Below, piece after piece: positions 24,333-32,538 of a stretch of DNA of 40,264 nt. Position numbers and translations under genes: made by a program. Below the pieces are notes generated by a model. The model made no database searches. It was not told the origin of the DNA and saw only the letters and a program-made list of their open reading frames with translations. Every line of letters starts with the position of its first letter. Position 1 is the stretch's first letter. The DNA is from Bacteroidales bacterium (lineage in GTDB: Bacteria > Bacteroidota > Bacteroidia > Bacteroidales > F082), in assembly GCA_017965765.1 (NCBI GenBank), contig JAGCPJ010000067.1:1-40264 (forward strand). The letters run 5' to 3'.

Positions 24333-27300
24333 ATGAAAAGACTGTCATTCCTCATGATTCTTGCTTTGACCTGTATCGTCGTCAAGGCTCAAACAATTGA
24401 AATGAACTACAGCTTCGGGCAGCCCGTCCTGACGGAAATCCGAGGCTATGAACAGATTCAGCTTCACGATTGCATGCAATCGGCATTGCCTGGCCAGCCC
24501 AGTTTACCATGGCAGAGCGTCAGCCTGATGCTTCCCGAGGGAACGGAAGCCGAGTCTATCGAAGTTACGCTTTCAGACTTTCAAGTCATCGAAGGAAGCC
24601 ATAACCTCTTCCCTTATCAGCCTTCAATTGCCTATTCCGACACCAAGCCACATGAGTTTCTCAAGGACGAGTCGATCTACCAATCCAAGGCCCTCTATCC
24701 TGCCAAGGCAGAAGGCCATTTGAGCACCCACTATATGAACGGCATGGGTTTTGCGTTCTCTGCCTTCACTCCGGTTCAGTACGAGCCTGCCTCGGGACGT
24801 ATCAGTTACGCCACCAAGGCTAAAGTCGTAGTAAAGACCACCACTGCCAAGACGGACCACAGCGCCATGTTGTGGTTAAGACCCGAGAACGTCCGTCGCG
24901 CTGAGCGTCTGGCACAGAATCCCGAGATGATCCAAAGCTATCAGTCGAAGGGTTCCAGACCGACAGGCTACGAGTTGCTGGTCATCACCACCCCCGCCTA
25001 TGAGAGCCAGTTCAATAACTACGTTGAGTTCTATCAGGCCCGTGGACTCCGCACCCGTGTTGTCACACTTAACGAGATTTACGGCAGCACTACCGGTACG
25101 GACAACCAAGATAAGATCCGCAACTACATCATCCAGGAATACCAGAACAACGGCATCATGATGGTGAACCTTGGCGGTGATGTGCCAGACATGCCTTACC
25201 GCAGCTTATACTGCTATGTGACCAGTGGCGGTGGCAACCAGGAAGACACCCTTCCCGCCGACCTCTATTTCGCTGCGCTCGACGGTAACTGGAACAACGA
25301 CGGTGACAACTATTGGGGAGAGATTGGTGAGGACGACCTCCTGCCCGAGATCGGCATCGGACGTATGTGTTTCAGCAACCAGGAAGAGTTCCACAACATG
25401 ATGCACAAGACCATGGCCTACCAAGAGACTCCCGTCTTAGGCGAGTTCCGCAAGATCATCATGGGCGGCGAGCATCTCTATGACAACCCGGTGAGCAATG
25501 GCAGCCAGTACCTGGAGCTCCTCATCGGCGAGCGCGAGGACAACGGCTACACTACCATCGGCATCCCCTCCAACTACAACTTCACCCGTCTCTACGAAGA
25601 GCAAGGCAACTGGAGCGGCAACCTGTTGATGAACGCCATCAATCAAGGCACCCAATATGTGCATCACGACGGCCACGCCAACACCTCCTACGTGGCTGGT
25701 TGGTACAACAGCGACATCACTGACAACAACTTCTCTGCGGTCAACGGCGTTGATCACAACTACACCTTCTTCCACACTTCGGGTTGTATCTGTGGCGACT
25801 TCACCTCCAACTGCATCTTGGAGAAGATGACGAAGATCAGCAACTTCGCTGTGGCCACCTTTGGCAATTCCCGTTACGGCTGGTTCAACGAAGGCCAGAC
25901 TGAGGGTCCGGCCATCCACCTCCACCGTGAGACCGTGGACGCTTATTATCATGAACGCATCCCCTACGCCGGCTTGGCGCTCACGGAGGCCAAATGCCAG
26001 ACTGTGCCTTGGGTCACCGCCCCTGGACAATGGGAAGAAGGCGCCTTGCGTTGGAACTTCTACGACTTGAACATCATGGGCGACGTGGCCGTCAGCCCTT
26101 GGCACGATGAGCCATTCACTCCTGTGGTCAACTACACCAGCGAGATCCTCGTAGGCACCCCCTATACCACTGTTTCCGTTCACGATGCCAACGGCAACGG
26201 ACTGTTGAACTTCCGTTGCAGCTTCTTCCGTGGGGACCAACTCCTCGGAACAGCCCTTACCGACGCCAACGGCCAAGCCGAGATCACTTTCGATCCCATG
26301 CTCGACTTCGTGGACAACATCAACCTCATCGTCACTGGTGCCGACGCTTGGCCGCAGACCCTTGAGACCATCGTTCTTCCCGGCGACTGCGCCTACGTCG
26401 TTTATACCAACTACGAGATCAACGACAATGGCAACAGCCAAGCCGACTACGGTGAGAGCTTCTCGTTGAACATGGACGTGAAGAATGTGGGCACCGTGGC
26501 TGCCAGCAACATCACCGCTTCGATCAGCACTCAATCGGAATACGTCACCATCACCAACCCGACGGCCACCTTCAACAGCATCAACGGCAACCAGACCATC
26601 ACCCTCGACAATGCCTTTGGCATCACCGTCAACGAAAATATCCCCGACATGGCCAACGTCTTGTTCTTCCTGAATTGCACCGACGGCACCGACACCTGGA
26701 CCAGCAAGTTCTACATGCAGCTGCATGCTCCTGTTTTTGAACTGGTCAGCACGGTGCTGGAGACTGCCACCGGACAGCCCTTGAATGTCGGCGAAAGCGG
26801 CACGGTTCATTTCACCTTCAGAAACAGCGGCAGCGCCTCCGTGCCATCTGCCATCTTCGAGGTCTTCAACTCACATCCTGAAGTCATGACGGGTAACACC
26901 CAATGGACCTATGAAGAGCTCGCCGCAGGTCAGGAATACACTGCCGACCTCAGCTTCACCTTAAGCGATGATGCCATCTTCGGCGCCGTATATGAACTCC
27001 CCTATGCCACCTATTACGGCAATTACATGTTCAGAGACTCCTACTACCTCCCCGTGGGACAGTCGCTGGAAGATTTCGAGACTGGCGACCTGAGTGCTTT
27101 CGGTTGGCAAAGTGTCAGCCCCATCTACGCTTGGGAAGTGGTGACCCAGAATCCCTACGAAGGCACCTATTGTGCCAAATCGTCCAGCATCTACGATAAC
27201 GAAGTATCCTCACTATCCATCAATATTGAAGTCGCCCAAGAGAATGAGGTGAGCTTCTTCTACAAAGTCTCCTCAGAAGCCAACTACGACAGGCTGTATT

Positions 27301-27731
27301 TCAGGATCGACAACATGGAACAAGGTGCATGGTCTGGTGAAATCGATTGGGCAAGAGCTTCCTACACTTTGACCCCGGGCAGGCACGAACTCAGATGGGA
27401 GTACTCCAAGGATGTCTCCCTGGCAAGTGGCAGCGACTGCGCTTGGATCGACAACGTGTCATTCCCGCCCTACACCGTGATCACCAAAGTCAAAGAGGAA
27501 GTCAGCCAGGCAATGGCCATCTACCCCAACCCCAACAACGGTCAGTTCAACATCGTCCTTCCTGAGGAAGAATGCGAGGTGACAGTCTATAACCGTCTGG
27601 GACAGGTCGTTTACCAAGACAAGGCCTCTGGCGCTACCAGCCTCAACCTCCAGCATCTGGACAACGGCATGTATTTCATCAACGCAAAATCGGCTCAATA
27701 CAACAGCACCCAAAAGTTCGTCAAGGAATAA
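24333..27731 (+). CDS. Gingipain-like C25 cysteine peptidase with C-terminal sorting domain
   Basis: 1132 residues. Signal peptide to about residue 19 (ending VKAQ), then a long propeptide-like region. The catalytic domain starts near GYELLVITTPAYESQFNNYV. The catalytic His is probably H448 in HHDGHANTS and the nucleophile C485 in HTSGCICGDF, which aligns with the Cys in the RgpB motif ACVNGDF. FGNSRYGWFNEGQTEGPAI follows, as in gingipains. After it come beta-sandwich domains (VYTNYEINDNGNSQADYGES and later) and a jelly-roll-like segment (LEDFETGDLSAFGWQS). Residues about 1060-1132 (MAIYPNPNNGQFNIVLP to STQKFVKE) are a type A sorting domain for type IX secretion. The antiporter gene starts 3 bp after its stop. 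Confidence 0.92.
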   Translation: MKRLSFLMILALTCIVVKAQTIEMNYSFGQPVLTEIRGYEQIQLHDCMQSALPGQPSLPWQSVSLMLPEGTEAESIEVTLSDFQVIEGSHNLFPYQPSIAYSDTKPHEFLKDESIYQSKALYPAKAEGHLSTHYMNGMGFAFSAFTPVQYEPASGRISYATKAKVVVKTTTAKTDHSAMLWLRPENVRRAERLAQNPEMIQSYQSKGSRPTGYELLVITTPAYESQFNNYVEFYQARGLRTRVVTLNEIYGSTTGTDNQDKIRNYIIQEYQNNGIMMVNLGGDVPDMPYRSLYCYVTSGGGNQEDTLPADLYFAALDGNWNNDGDNYWGEIGEDDLLPEIGIGRMCFSNQEEFHNMMHKTMAYQETPVLGEFRKIIMGGEHLYDNPVSNGSQYLELLIGEREDNGYTTIGIPSNYNFTRLYEEQGNWSGNLLMNAINQGTQYVHHDGHANTSYVAGWYNSDITDNNFSAVNGVDHNYTFFHTSGCICGDFTSNCILEKMTKISNFAVATFGNSRYGWFNEGQTEGPAIHLHRETVDAYYHERIPYAGLALTEAKCQTVPWVTAPGQWEEGALRWNFYDLNIMGDVAVSPWHDEPFTPVVNYTSEILVGTPYTTVSVHDANGNGLLNFRCSFFRGDQLLGTALTDANGQAEITFDPMLDFVDNINLIVTGADAWPQTLETIVLPGDCAYVVYTNYEINDNGNSQADYGESFSLNMDVKNVGTVAASNITASISTQSEYVTITNPTATFNSINGNQTITLDNAFGITVNENIPDMANVLFFLNCTDGTDTWTSKFYMQLHAPVFELVSTVLETATGQPLNVGESGTVHFTFRNSGSASVPSAIFEVFNSHPEVMTGNTQWTYEELAAGQEYTADLSFTLSDDAIFGAVYELPYATYYGNYMFRDSYYLPVGQSLEDFETGDLSAFGWQSVSPIYAWEVVTQNPYEGTYCAKSSSIYDNEVSSLSINIEVAQENEVSFFYKVSSEANYDRLYFRIDNMEQGAWSGEIDWARASYTLTPGRHELRWEYSKDVSLASGSDCAWIDNVSFPPYTVITKVKEEVSQAMAIYPNPNNGQFNIVLPEEECEVTVYNRLGQVVYQDKASGATSLNLQHLDNGMYFINAKSAQYNSTQKFVKE

Positions 27732-27734
27732 TCC

Positions 27735-29108
27735 ATGTTTGAGGACACCTTATATCAGGCCATCGACACCATAGCAAGTCAAGGCGGGCTACAGGAAGCC
27801 GTATCCCAGGCAGACAACCTGGGGGTTTCCGACCGCACCGGACTAATCATTGCCATCATGGGTTTGTTGGTCTTTGCGGCCCATCTCTTCACGGAGATCT
27901 TCAGCCGCAAGCGCATCCCTGATGTCTTGATGCTAATGGCCATCGGCTTGGTCATCGGTCCCATCCTCCATTGGGTTAGTCCCGACGCCTTAGGCGGTGT
28001 GGCCAAGGTCTTCACTACAGTCACCTTGGTCATCATCCTGTTCGAAAGCGGCACGAAGCTCCATTTCAGCACCCTACTCAATTCCATCAAGGGCACCATT
28101 AAGCTCACCACGATCAACTTCTTCGTCACCATGGGCATCGTGGCTGTGATTGCCATGGTGTTCGAGCGGTTCGACCTCTCCACCAGCCTGATGCTGGGAG
28201 CGATTTTGGGAGGCACCTCCTCCGCTGTCGTCATCCCCTTGGTGGGCCATCTGAAAATCAGTGAGAAAGGGAGTACGATCCTCATCTTGGAGTCCGCTTT
28301 CAGCGATGTGCTGTGCATCGTCTTTGCCTGGGCTTTCCTAAAGGCAATCCAGTCGGGATCGATGCATGTGGGACAAGTGATTGGCAACATCCTGTCCTCC
28401 TTCATCCTCTCCAGTGTGATCGGCTTCATCGCCTCCATCATCTGGTCGTATCTCCTCGAGAAGATCCGTCATATCAAGAACTCGATCCTGACCACCCCTG
28501 CCTTTGTCTTCATCGTCTATGGCATCAACCAGTGGTTTGGTTTCAGCGGTGCCATTGCCGCATTGGCCTTTGGCATCGGGATGGCCAACATCGACACGAT
28601 CTATGACAAAGGGTTCATTGTCAAACGGATATTCAAGTCGGCGCCTGCCCTGCTCAACGACACCGAGCGACAACTCTTCAGCGAGCTTGTCTTCCTGCTC
28701 AAGACCTTTTTCTTCGTCTATATTGGCATCTCCATCCATTTGGAGAACCTATGGTCGATCTTCCTTGGATTGCTCATCACGGCGGTACTTTTCGCCGTGC
28801 GCATACCCATCGTAAAGCTATCGGTCCATCGGGAGAAGGGCGGATTCCCTGTGGAAGACAAGATGTTCATGTCGGGCATTGTCCCCAAGGGGCTGGCAGC
28901 GGCGGTGTTGGCCACCATCCCCATTCAGCAGGGCATTGCCGGAGGGGTGATCATCCAGAACATCGTCTTCGCCGTGATCCTTTTCAGCATCATCTTCACC
29001 TCCATCCTGGTGCCCGTGATGGAACACAACAATGCCATCAGCAGATTCTATCGGAAGCAATTCCGTGAATTCGACGACCCCACCATCACACAGTTACTTG
29101 ACGATTGA
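27735..29108 (+). CDS. Cation:proton antiporter (CPA family), first paralogue
   Basis: 457 residues with about 12 to 13 hydrophobic helices. RIPDVLMLMAIGLVIGPILH and LVIILFESGTKLHF near the N-terminus, GAILGGTSSAVVIPLVGHLK and LILESAFSDVLCIVF in the middle are cation:proton antiporter motifs. The acidic residue of the ion site is D191 in ESAFSD. The family exchanges Na+ or K+ for H+ across the inner membrane; the ion is not assigned. No C-terminal TrkA domain is present. A paralogue follows after 8 bp. Confidence 0.9.
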   Translation: MFEDTLYQAIDTIASQGGLQEAVSQADNLGVSDRTGLIIAIMGLLVFAAHLFTEIFSRKRIPDVLMLMAIGLVIGPILHWVSPDALGGVAKVFTTVTLVIILFESGTKLHFSTLLNSIKGTIKLTTINFFVTMGIVAVIAMVFERFDLSTSLMLGAILGGTSSAVVIPLVGHLKISEKGSTILILESAFSDVLCIVFAWAFLKAIQSGSMHVGQVIGNILSSFILSSVIGFIASIIWSYLLEKIRHIKNSILTTPAFVFIVYGINQWFGFSGAIAALAFGIGMANIDTIYDKGFIVKRIFKSAPALLNDTERQLFSELVFLLKTFFFVYIGISIHLENLWSIFLGLLITAVLFAVRIPIVKLSVHREKGGFPVEDKMFMSGIVPKGLAAAVLATIPIQQGIAGGVIIQNIVFAVILFSIIFTSILVPVMEHNNAISRFYRKQFREFDDPTITQLLDD

Positions 29109-29116
29109 AGATCACC

Positions 29117-30604
29117 ATGGATACCACCGGACAAATAGAAACATTGAACCAAAATATCTCGACAGGTCTCTCGTCGAGTAAGATCGGTTTGATCATTGCG
29201 ATCATCGGTCTGTTGATCTTTGCCGCCCATCTGTTTTCTTCCATCTTCAGCAAGCGGAGGATTCCCGATGTCTTGTTCCTGATCATCATTGGACTGGCAC
29301 TTGGGCCCATCACCCATCTGGTGGATTCGGAGAAACTCACCTTATTGGGTAGCATCCTCTCTGCCGTCACCTTGGTGTTGATTTTGTTTGAAAGCGGTAT
29401 TCAATTGAGTTTCAATAACTTAAAAGACTCTTTCAAACCCTCCTTGAAGCTGACCGCATTGAACTTCATCATTTCGGCGATTGCGGTATGGTTGGTAGTC
29501 TGGTTGGTATTGAAGATCGACCCTATCATCAGTTTGATGCTGGGTTGTGTTTTGGGAGGAACAGCTTCAGCGGTAGTGATTCCGACGGTGAGGCAACTTA
29601 GGATGTCGCAGAAGAGTGCCACCATTCTCATCTTGGAAGCTGCCATCGGCAATGTGTTCAGCATTGTCCTGGCTTTGGCGTTGCTGGAAGCCATCAAGAG
29701 CCAGCATGTCGAGTTCGGCATGATCTTCGGCACCATCTTCTCTTCCTTCATCCTGGCCACGGTGATCGGTTTAATCGGCGCCATATTCTGGGCTTTGATT
29801 TTGGACAAGGTACGCAACATCAAGTACTCGGTGCTCACCACTCCCGCTTTTGTGTTCATCATCTACGGCGTCAACGAGTGGATGGGTTATAGCGGTGCCA
29901 TTGCGGCTTTGTCCTTCGGCATCGGCATGGCCAACATCGACGGCATCTACAACTCCCTGTTAAAGAAGATCTTCAAGAAGCGCCCTGCCAACCTCAACGA
30001 CACTGAGCGTGCGTTATTCAGCGAGTTGGTGCTGTTGCTGAAGACGTTCTTCTTCGTCTATGTGGGCATGTCGATACAGCTCTATGTCTGGCAGCCCATC
30101 CTGGTTGGACTTTGCCTTACGGCAATGCTGTTCATCCTGCGCATCCCTGTGGTGCGGTTTGCCATTTCGAAGAAAGATGCCATTCCCGACAAGGAGTTGA
30201 TGTATATGTCCGCCATCGACCCCAAGGGGTTGACTGCAGCGGTATTGGCCACCCAAGCGGTAGCTTACATCCCCGACGTGGAGTTAGGCGTTTTCATCAG
30301 GAACGTCGTCTTCTCCGTAATCCTCTTCAGCATCGTCCTCAACTCCATCTTGATCCCATTCATTTCACATGAGAAGCTCATCTACCGCATCTACAAACGG
30401 GTGATGCTGCTCAACTCACGTTTCAAGGACGCCATGTCGAAGACCAAAGCGGAGCAAGACGAGCGGCGGAAGAAGCGTTCCAAGGCACGTGAGCTCGCCG
30501 ACGAAATGTTTTATCCCGACATCATTTCCAATGTCATCAAGGAGCAAGACACTCCAGGAGCGCTGAACCACCCCGAATCTAACAACTACGATGTAGCAGA
30601 CTAA
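29117..30604 (+). CDS. Cation:proton antiporter (CPA family), second paralogue lacking the mid-membrane Asp
   Basis: 495 residues from the ATG at 29117; an in-frame TTG at 29105 would overlap the previous stop by 4 bp. It closely parallels the first antiporter (RIPDVLFLIIIGLALGPITH; GCVLGGTASAVVIPTVRQLR; SGAIAALSFGIGMANIDGIY). At the place where the first has S-D191 it has G-N179 (LEAAIGNVFSIV), so the acidic ion-site residue is missing. The C-terminal tail (about 440-495) is hydrophilic and charged (SKTKAEQDERRKKRSKAREL). It may work as a partner subunit of the first or have different coupling. Confidence 0.88.
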   Translation: MDTTGQIETLNQNISTGLSSSKIGLIIAIIGLLIFAAHLFSSIFSKRRIPDVLFLIIIGLALGPITHLVDSEKLTLLGSILSAVTLVLILFESGIQLSFNNLKDSFKPSLKLTALNFIISAIAVWLVVWLVLKIDPIISLMLGCVLGGTASAVVIPTVRQLRMSQKSATILILEAAIGNVFSIVLALALLEAIKSQHVEFGMIFGTIFSSFILATVIGLIGAIFWALILDKVRNIKYSVLTTPAFVFIIYGVNEWMGYSGAIAALSFGIGMANIDGIYNSLLKKIFKKRPANLNDTERALFSELVLLLKTFFFVYVGMSIQLYVWQPILVGLCLTAMLFILRIPVVRFAISKKDAIPDKELMYMSAIDPKGLTAAVLATQAVAYIPDVELGVFIRNVVFSVILFSIVLNSILIPFISHEKLIYRIYKRVMLLNSRFKDAMSKTKAEQDERRKKRSKARELADEMFYPDIISNVIKEQDTPGALNHPESNNYDVAD

Positions 30605-30619
30605 TAAACTAAACGTACT

Positions 30620-31159
30620 ATGGGAATATTTAGAAACTTACTCAAAGACGTTATAAGCACAGCGAAAGACGTCGGAAAAGATCTCGAAAAAGAGCTAGGG
30701 AAATACAAGGACACTCCCTCGAAGCACGCTCCACAGCCCAGCCCGAGCCCCGTTTCGGAGCCAGCACCCAAAGGGGAGATCCATCGCACTGATACGCAAT
30801 GGGTTGACTATTTCCGTGAGATCCTCCAGACAGCATTCACGTCTTACACTTTCAAGGAAAACGTGCCTGTCACCGAGTTGGTGGGTTATGTCAACGACGA
30901 GTTCCAGCTGTATAGAACCCGTCCTCAGCAGGCCTACAAAGCCGAATGGGGCAAGCCTTACTCTTTTGTGTTGTATCAAGCCGGTATTCCAAGGGGTATC
31001 GTCATGTTGGGCAAAGGCCACAGCCACGACAGTAACGTGAAATACCTGATCGCCAGGAAGTACGCACAGAAGATGAACCTGCCGTACATCAACTTCTACA
31101 CCCAAATGGAGAACGAACGCAACTACGTCATCGAGCGTATCCACAAGTTCGGTCTCTGA
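30620..31159 (+). CDS. Uncharacterised 179-residue protein upstream of the reverse transcriptase
   Basis: Not recognised as a named family. Residues 1-30 form a charged amphipathic helix (FRNLLKDVISTAKDVGKDLE), 31-55 are a Pro/Ser-rich linker, and 60-179 are a compact conserved-looking domain. In that domain PYSFVLYQAGIPRGIVMLGK is followed by GHSHDSNVKYLIARKYAQKM and NLPYINFY. The hydrophobic strand, short hairpin, strand and helix order recalls the core of PD-(D/E)XK-like nucleases of the DUF2726/DUF559 kind, but the catalytic acidic residues are not clear, so this is speculation. It starts 15 bp after the antiporter gene and ends 149 bp before the reverse transcriptase ATG on the same strand. 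Confidence 0.7.
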   Translation: MGIFRNLLKDVISTAKDVGKDLEKELGKYKDTPSKHAPQPSPSPVSEPAPKGEIHRTDTQWVDYFREILQTAFTSYTFKENVPVTELVGYVNDEFQLYRTRPQQAYKAEWGKPYSFVLYQAGIPRGIVMLGKGHSHDSNVKYLIARKYAQKMNLPYINFYTQMENERNYVIERIHKFGL

Positions 31160-31167
31160 TAATTTCG

Positions 31168-31300
31168 AGAAAAAGGGGATGCAGCTTCGCTGCGCCTGCG
31201 GCGGAGGCAGCACGGTCCCACATAGGCCTTGCAGGCGGCCGGACCCTGTACCCTCTCGTGAACAGCAATTTTGCTGATTCAAAATCAATCCCCTTTTTCT
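31168..31300 (+). ncRNA. Candidate structured RNA bounded by a 13-bp inverted repeat, upstream of the reverse transcriptase
   Basis: AGAAAAAGGGGAT (31168-31180) is the exact reverse complement of ATCCCCTTTTTCT (31288-31300). The 107 bases inside can form several further stems: GCAGC/GCTGC (31181-31185/31189-31193), GCCT/AGGC (31194-31197/31205-31208), GGTCC/GGACC (31214-31218/31241-31245) enclosing GGCC/GGCC (31225-31228/31237-31240), CAGCA/TGCTG (31263-31267/31272-31276) and GATT/AATC (31276-31279/31283-31286). The last two share a base. The closing stem is followed by TTTTT just before the reverse transcriptase ATG at 31309. Retrons and some defence reverse transcriptases carry such a template RNA directly upstream. 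No promoter with a full TAnnTTTG match was seen; TAATTTCG at 31160-31167 is one base off. Confidence 0.5.
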
Positions 31301-31308
31301 TTTTAGCC

Positions 31309-32514
31309 ATGGAAAGCATCATCACACAACTTGGCAGTCCAGAAGCTTGGGAGGCTTTTCTGGCCTATCGACTCAAGAAAGGCCGTCTCAACTGGCGTGA
31401 GTTCGACGAGGCCGACAATTACGTAGCACAGGAGCAGTACCGCCCTTTGGCCGAGAAAATTGCCCGAGGCGACAAGTTAGGCATTCCCGAAAAGCTACTC
31501 GTCAACAAGATGGGTACCGGAAAGAAGAGGGTCGTTTATCGTTACGACGAGCAGACCATGCGGATGCTTAAGCTTATCGCCCACCTACTCTACCGTTACG
31601 ACGACCATTTCGCCCCCAACTGTTACGCCTTTCGGCGGGGCTTGGATGCCCATGATGCCCTGAAGCGTGTCAACGGTGCCCTCCATGGACAGCCGATGTG
31701 GGCGTATAAGCTCGACATCCACAATTACTTCAACAGCATCCCCATCCCCTTGCTGATGCCCATGTTGAAGAAGCTGCTCGCCGACGATCCACCGCTGTAC
31801 AACTTCTTTGAGCAAATGCTTACCGAACGCCACGTAATCTTCCACGGAACGATGATCGAAGAAGACCACGGCATCATGGCAGGAATCCCCACGGCCCCCT
31901 TCCTGGCCAACGTCTATCTCAGCGCGGTGGATCATTATTTTGCCGATGCCGGTGTCCTCTACGCCCGTTATTCCGATGACATCATCCTATTCGCACCCGA
32001 TCTGGAGACTTTGGAATCCCACAAAGCCACCTTGTTACGCCAGCTAGACAATTTAGGGCTAGAGGTCAACCCTCAGAAGGAACGTATCTTCACGCCGGAA
32101 GAAGCCTACGAATTCCTGGGATTCCGTTGTCACGGTGATGCGATCGACATCGCCACGGCCTCCTTGCAGAAGATGAAAGGCAAGATACGACGCCAGGCCA
32201 AGTCGCTGATGCGCTGGAGGAGCAGGAAAGATGTCACGGCCGAAGCCGCCATGAAAGCCTTGATTCGCTATTTCAATCGCAAATTCTTCGAGAGCGATGA
32301 CCCAGAGACCCTGACTTGGTCACGCTGGTTCTTCCCCGTCATCACCGAGACCGAGGGGCTCAACGAGATTGACCGATACCTACAACAGAACCTCCGGTAT
32401 TTGGCGACCGGAAGGCACGGCAAGGCCAATTACCGAACCACTTACGACCAATTGAAGACTTTAGGCTACAAGAGTCTTGTCCATGAGTTTTGGAGTTTCA
32501 AAAAACAGTTGTAA
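31309..32514 (+). CDS. Stand-alone reverse transcriptase of unassigned group
   Basis: 401 residues from the ATG at 31309. The frame is open from a GTG at 31258, but that lies within the inverted-repeat element. Palm motifs are in order: A is YKLDIHNYFNSI (D136), B is GIMAGIPTAPFLANVYL, C is YARYSDDIILFA (D223, D224), D is NLGLEVNPQKE and E is YEFLGFRC. A basic thumb-like segment follows (KMKGKIRRQAKSLMRW), then a distinctive C-terminus (DPETLTWSRWFFPVITETEG, and LRYLATGRHGKANYRTTYDQ). YSDD replaces the YADD usual in group II introns and retrons. No HNH or maturase zinc motif, no integrase and no protease is fused. It could be an orphan group II-like enzyme or a defence-type (UG/DRT) enzyme. 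The last codons double as the promoter of the next gene. Confidence 0.88.
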   Translation: MESIITQLGSPEAWEAFLAYRLKKGRLNWREFDEADNYVAQEQYRPLAEKIARGDKLGIPEKLLVNKMGTGKKRVVYRYDEQTMRMLKLIAHLLYRYDDHFAPNCYAFRRGLDAHDALKRVNGALHGQPMWAYKLDIHNYFNSIPIPLLMPMLKKLLADDPPLYNFFEQMLTERHVIFHGTMIEEDHGIMAGIPTAPFLANVYLSAVDHYFADAGVLYARYSDDIILFAPDLETLESHKATLLRQLDNLGLEVNPQKERIFTPEEAYEFLGFRCHGDAIDIATASLQKMKGKIRRQAKSLMRWRSRKDVTAEAAMKALIRYFNRKFFESDDPETLTWSRWFFPVITETEGLNEIDRYLQQNLRYLATGRHGKANYRTTYDQLKTLGYKSLVHEFWSFKKQL

Positions 32515-32519
32515 TTTTG
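32512..32519 (+). promoter_or_regulatory. Putative -7 box TAATTTTG overlapping the reverse transcriptase stop codon
   Basis: TAATTTTG begins with the TAA stop codon of the reverse transcriptase and lies 19 bp upstream of the AtoE-like ATG at 32539. The surrounding 12-mer TTGTAATTTTGC (32509-32520) recurs exactly at 33951-33962 and 40081-40092, each shortly upstream of a gene start. Confidence 0.65.
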
Positions 32520-32538
32520 CCATTCAAATCCTCAAGCT

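Noticed and set aside
25437-26810. Minus-strand open frame of 457 codons
   Set aside because: Antisense to the C25 peptidase; its Val/Gly/Asp-rich low-information sequence is typical of a shadow frame in GC-biased codons.
29105-29116. TTG start overlapping the first antiporter's stop
   Set aside because: Possible, but the ATG at 29117 needs no rare start codon and gives a normal N-terminus.
31258-31308. GTG start extending the RT by 17 residues
   Set aside because: The extension is encoded inside the inverted-repeat element and has no family-like sequence; the ATG at 31309 is the better start.
31160-32514. Group II intron with encoded RT
   Set aside because: No domain V/VI-like hairpin is seen in the 24 bp between the RT stop and the next gene, and the RT has no maturase zinc or HNH domain; the element is upstream and too short for a ribozyme.
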